From the NCBI GenBank assembly GCA_031264475.1, contig JAISEA010000039.1, positions 1 to 6,942 of the forward strand: 6,942 nt of DNA, in the 5' to 3' direction. This DNA is from Treponema sp. (GTDB lineage Bacteria > Spirochaetota > Spirochaetia > Treponematales > Breznakiellaceae). The translations under genes were made by a program, and so were the position numbers. Under the pieces are notes generated by a model. The model had not been told where the DNA came from. It did not search any database and was given only the letters and a program-made list of their open reading frames with translations. This document shows, one piece after another, positions 6,427 through 6,942 of this stretch (positions within the stretch are counted from its first letter, which is position 1; each line of letters begins with the position of its first letter).

Positions 6427-6432
6427 TGAATA

Positions 6433-6438
6433 CTCCTT
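6433..6438 (-). promoter_or_regulatory. Ribosome binding site of the DUF4469 pseudogene
   Basis: AAGGAG on the minus strand lies 6 nt before the ATG at 6426-6424. It fixes the start at MLEYIL, which is also the family start, rather than an upstream in-frame ATG at 6573. Confidence 0.85.
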
Positions 6439-6451
6439 AACTTGAAATAGT

Positions 6452-6463
6452 CCCCGTACGGGG
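6452..6463. promoter_or_regulatory. 12-bp perfect palindrome in the DUF4469 leader
   Basis: CCCCGTACGGGG, extended by T/A to 14 bp, sits about 14 bp upstream of the Shine-Dalgarno on the minus strand, between the two decayed genes. It could be a repressor operator or a leader hairpin. No regulator is known to me. Confidence 0.4.
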
Positions 6464-6478
6464 ATAAAAGACGCAGGG

Positions 6479-6739
6479 CTATTGCGCCGCATCCGTGATG
6501 CGAACGGCTTTATGACCAATGCCGTATGCCCTAGTATTGACCATTCGCCGAGGTTGTTGTGGATACATCCCATGCCTTGGTATATGCGAGAATACTACCA
6601 GCAGGAACTCTAAGGTTATAGTACCGTCAGGACCTGTATAAGCAAAAACAGAATTATCGTATATATCCGGCGGCGTTGCGGGCAGGGTATCAGGGCGCAG
6701 GGTGTCAGACGGGTGGCGTGGTGGCAGAGGCGCGAGGTA
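6479..6739 (-). pseudogene. Unrecognised decayed gene upstream of the DUF4469 gene
   Basis: Joining three minus-strand pieces yields about 85 protein-like residues ending at a TAG (6479-6481). Piece 1 (to about 6612): LPATPPDIYDNSVFAYTG then PDGTITL. Piece 2 (6611-6534): RVPAGSILAYTKAWDV then STTTSANGQY, ending at an in-frame TAG. Piece 3 (6529-6479): AYGIGHKAVRITDAAQ. A one-base loss near 6612 and a one-base gain near 6530 explain both breaks. No start codon or RBS is clear; the 5' part runs into TGTCAGAC-type repeat sequence (about 6685-6720) and the frame closes at 6740-6742. I do not recognise the family; the pieces look like a small beta-rich domain. The 52-bp gap to the DUF4469 start suggests the two were once an operon. 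Confidence 0.55.
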
Positions 6740-6740
6740 T

Positions 6741-6789
6741 CACTTTCGTATAATGCCCCATTGCGAAGTCATTAAACAGGCTTTGCCTG
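6741..6789 (+). repeat. 62-nt element, partial middle copy
   Basis: The 3' part matches the right copy closely: CCATTGCGAAGTC, then ATTAAACA instead of GTTAAACA, then the identical hairpin CAGGCTTTGCCTG (6777-6789). The 5' part is diverged (CACTTTCGTATAATGCC versus CCCTTTCGGATAACAACC). The next copy starts 2 bp later. Confidence 0.7.
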
Positions 6790-6791
6790 TC

Positions 6792-6853
6792 GGGTCAGCG
6801 GCTACCCCTTTCGGATAACAACCATTGCGAAGTCGTTAAACAGGCTTTGCCTG
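6792..6853 (+). repeat. 62-nt hairpin-bearing element, right copy
   Basis: Gap-free match to 5670-5731, with 13 differences over 62 positions, seven of them in the terminal hairpin, which here is CAGGC-TTT-GCCTG (6841-6853). It abuts the argJ promoter: the -35 box begins 2 bp after the hairpin. Confidence 0.75.
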
Positions 6854-6854
6854 C

Positions 6855-6883
6855 TTGAAAAAGAAAGCCTTTTGACCTAGAAT
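6855..6883 (+). promoter_or_regulatory. Sigma-70-type promoter for argJ, predicted leaderless
   Basis: TTGAAA (6855-6860, 5 of 6) and TAGAAT (6878-6883, 5 of 6) have the optimal 17-bp spacing. A start point about 7 nt past the -10 falls on the A of the ATG at 6890. There is no Shine-Dalgarno before that ATG, which agrees with a leaderless message. Confidence 0.7.
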
Positions 6884-6889
6884 ACGACC

Positions 6890-6942
6890 ATGCAAAACAT
6901 ACAATACATTGAAGGCGGCGTATGCGCCGCGAAAGGCTTTCG
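6890..6942 (+). CDS. argJ: Glutamate N-acetyltransferase/amino-acid acetyltransferase ArgJ, N-terminus only
   Basis: Only 17 codons are in the window, reading MQNIQYIEGGVCAAKGF. The IEGGVxAxKGF block is the characteristic start of ArgJ, which transfers the acetyl group from N-acetylornithine to glutamate in cyclic arginine biosynthesis and self-cleaves into two chains. The call rests on this short motif. Codons 9-14 contain a perfect hairpin, GCGGCG-TATG-CGCCGC (6915-6930). No Shine-Dalgarno precedes the ATG; the promoter upstream suggests a leaderless transcript. Confidence 0.75.
   Translation, partial: MQNIQYIEGGVCAAKGF

Noticed and set aside
6427..6573. N-terminal extension of the DUF4469 protein from the ATG at 6573
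   Set aside because: The AAGGAG at 6433-6438 and the family start MLEYIL fix the start at 6426, and the extension overlaps the other decayed gene in a different frame.
6749..6754. Perfect TATAAT as a promoter -10 box
   Set aside because: There is no acceptable -35 at 16-18 bp, and the hexamer aligns with a diverged GGATAAC position of the 62-nt element.
6805..6853. Integron attC site, because GTTAAAC fits the GTTRRRY core and TAACAAC...GTCGTTA pairs imperfectly
   Set aside because: A matching RYYYAAC partner at a proper distance is missing, the paired stretch is too short, and no integrase is present.

Overview
The window is about 50% GC and looks like an anaerobic bacterium that uses a phosphotransferase system and a nitrogen-regulated type III glutamine synthetase. 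A spirochaete of the Treponema group, possibly gut-associated, is my best guess. The basis is a bacterial-length enzyme I, a GSIII gene with a sigma-54 promoter, a two-subunit class I (Fe-S) fumarase type gene, and an HU-like/DUF4469 gene with dense intergenic repeats. No 16S rRNA or tRNA is present, so the taxonomy is inference only.

Left half (37-4632), ordinary metabolism. ptsI (enzyme I, minus strand) diverges from glnN (GSIII, plus strand) across a 231-bp control region. That region holds a sigma-70-type promoter abutting the ptsI start, two copies of a 21-bp dyad-containing direct repeat, and a near-perfect -24/-12 sigma-54 promoter with a Shine-Dalgarno site for glnN. A class I fumarase/tartrate dehydratase beta subunit follows glnN after 6 bp, probably in the same transcript.

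Middle (4623-5760), an intergenic repeat island of about 1.1 kb with no convincing gene. It contains a 7-nt periodic array (18 units), degenerate TGTCAGAC-headed hairpin units, a 23-bp array (9 units), a 27-bp array (12 units), several perfect palindromes, a 62-nt hairpin-bearing element and a symmetric terminator.

Right part (5764-6853), two decayed minus-strand genes in tandem. The upstream one is an unrecognised reading frame of about 85 codons with two frameshifts. The downstream one is an HU-like DNA-binding/DUF4469 protein gene with at least three frame disruptions but an intact RBS and terminator. Copies of the same 62-nt element lie on both sides of the pair. In this element the stem sequence differs between copies while pairing is kept.

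Right edge (6855-6942): a strong sigma-70-like promoter whose predicted start point falls on the ATG of argJ, of which only the first 17 codons are inside the window. The functional genes link sugar uptake (EI), ammonia assimilation (GSIII), a TCA or tartrate hydratase step and arginine biosynthesis. Only glnN and the fumarase subunit look co-transcribed.
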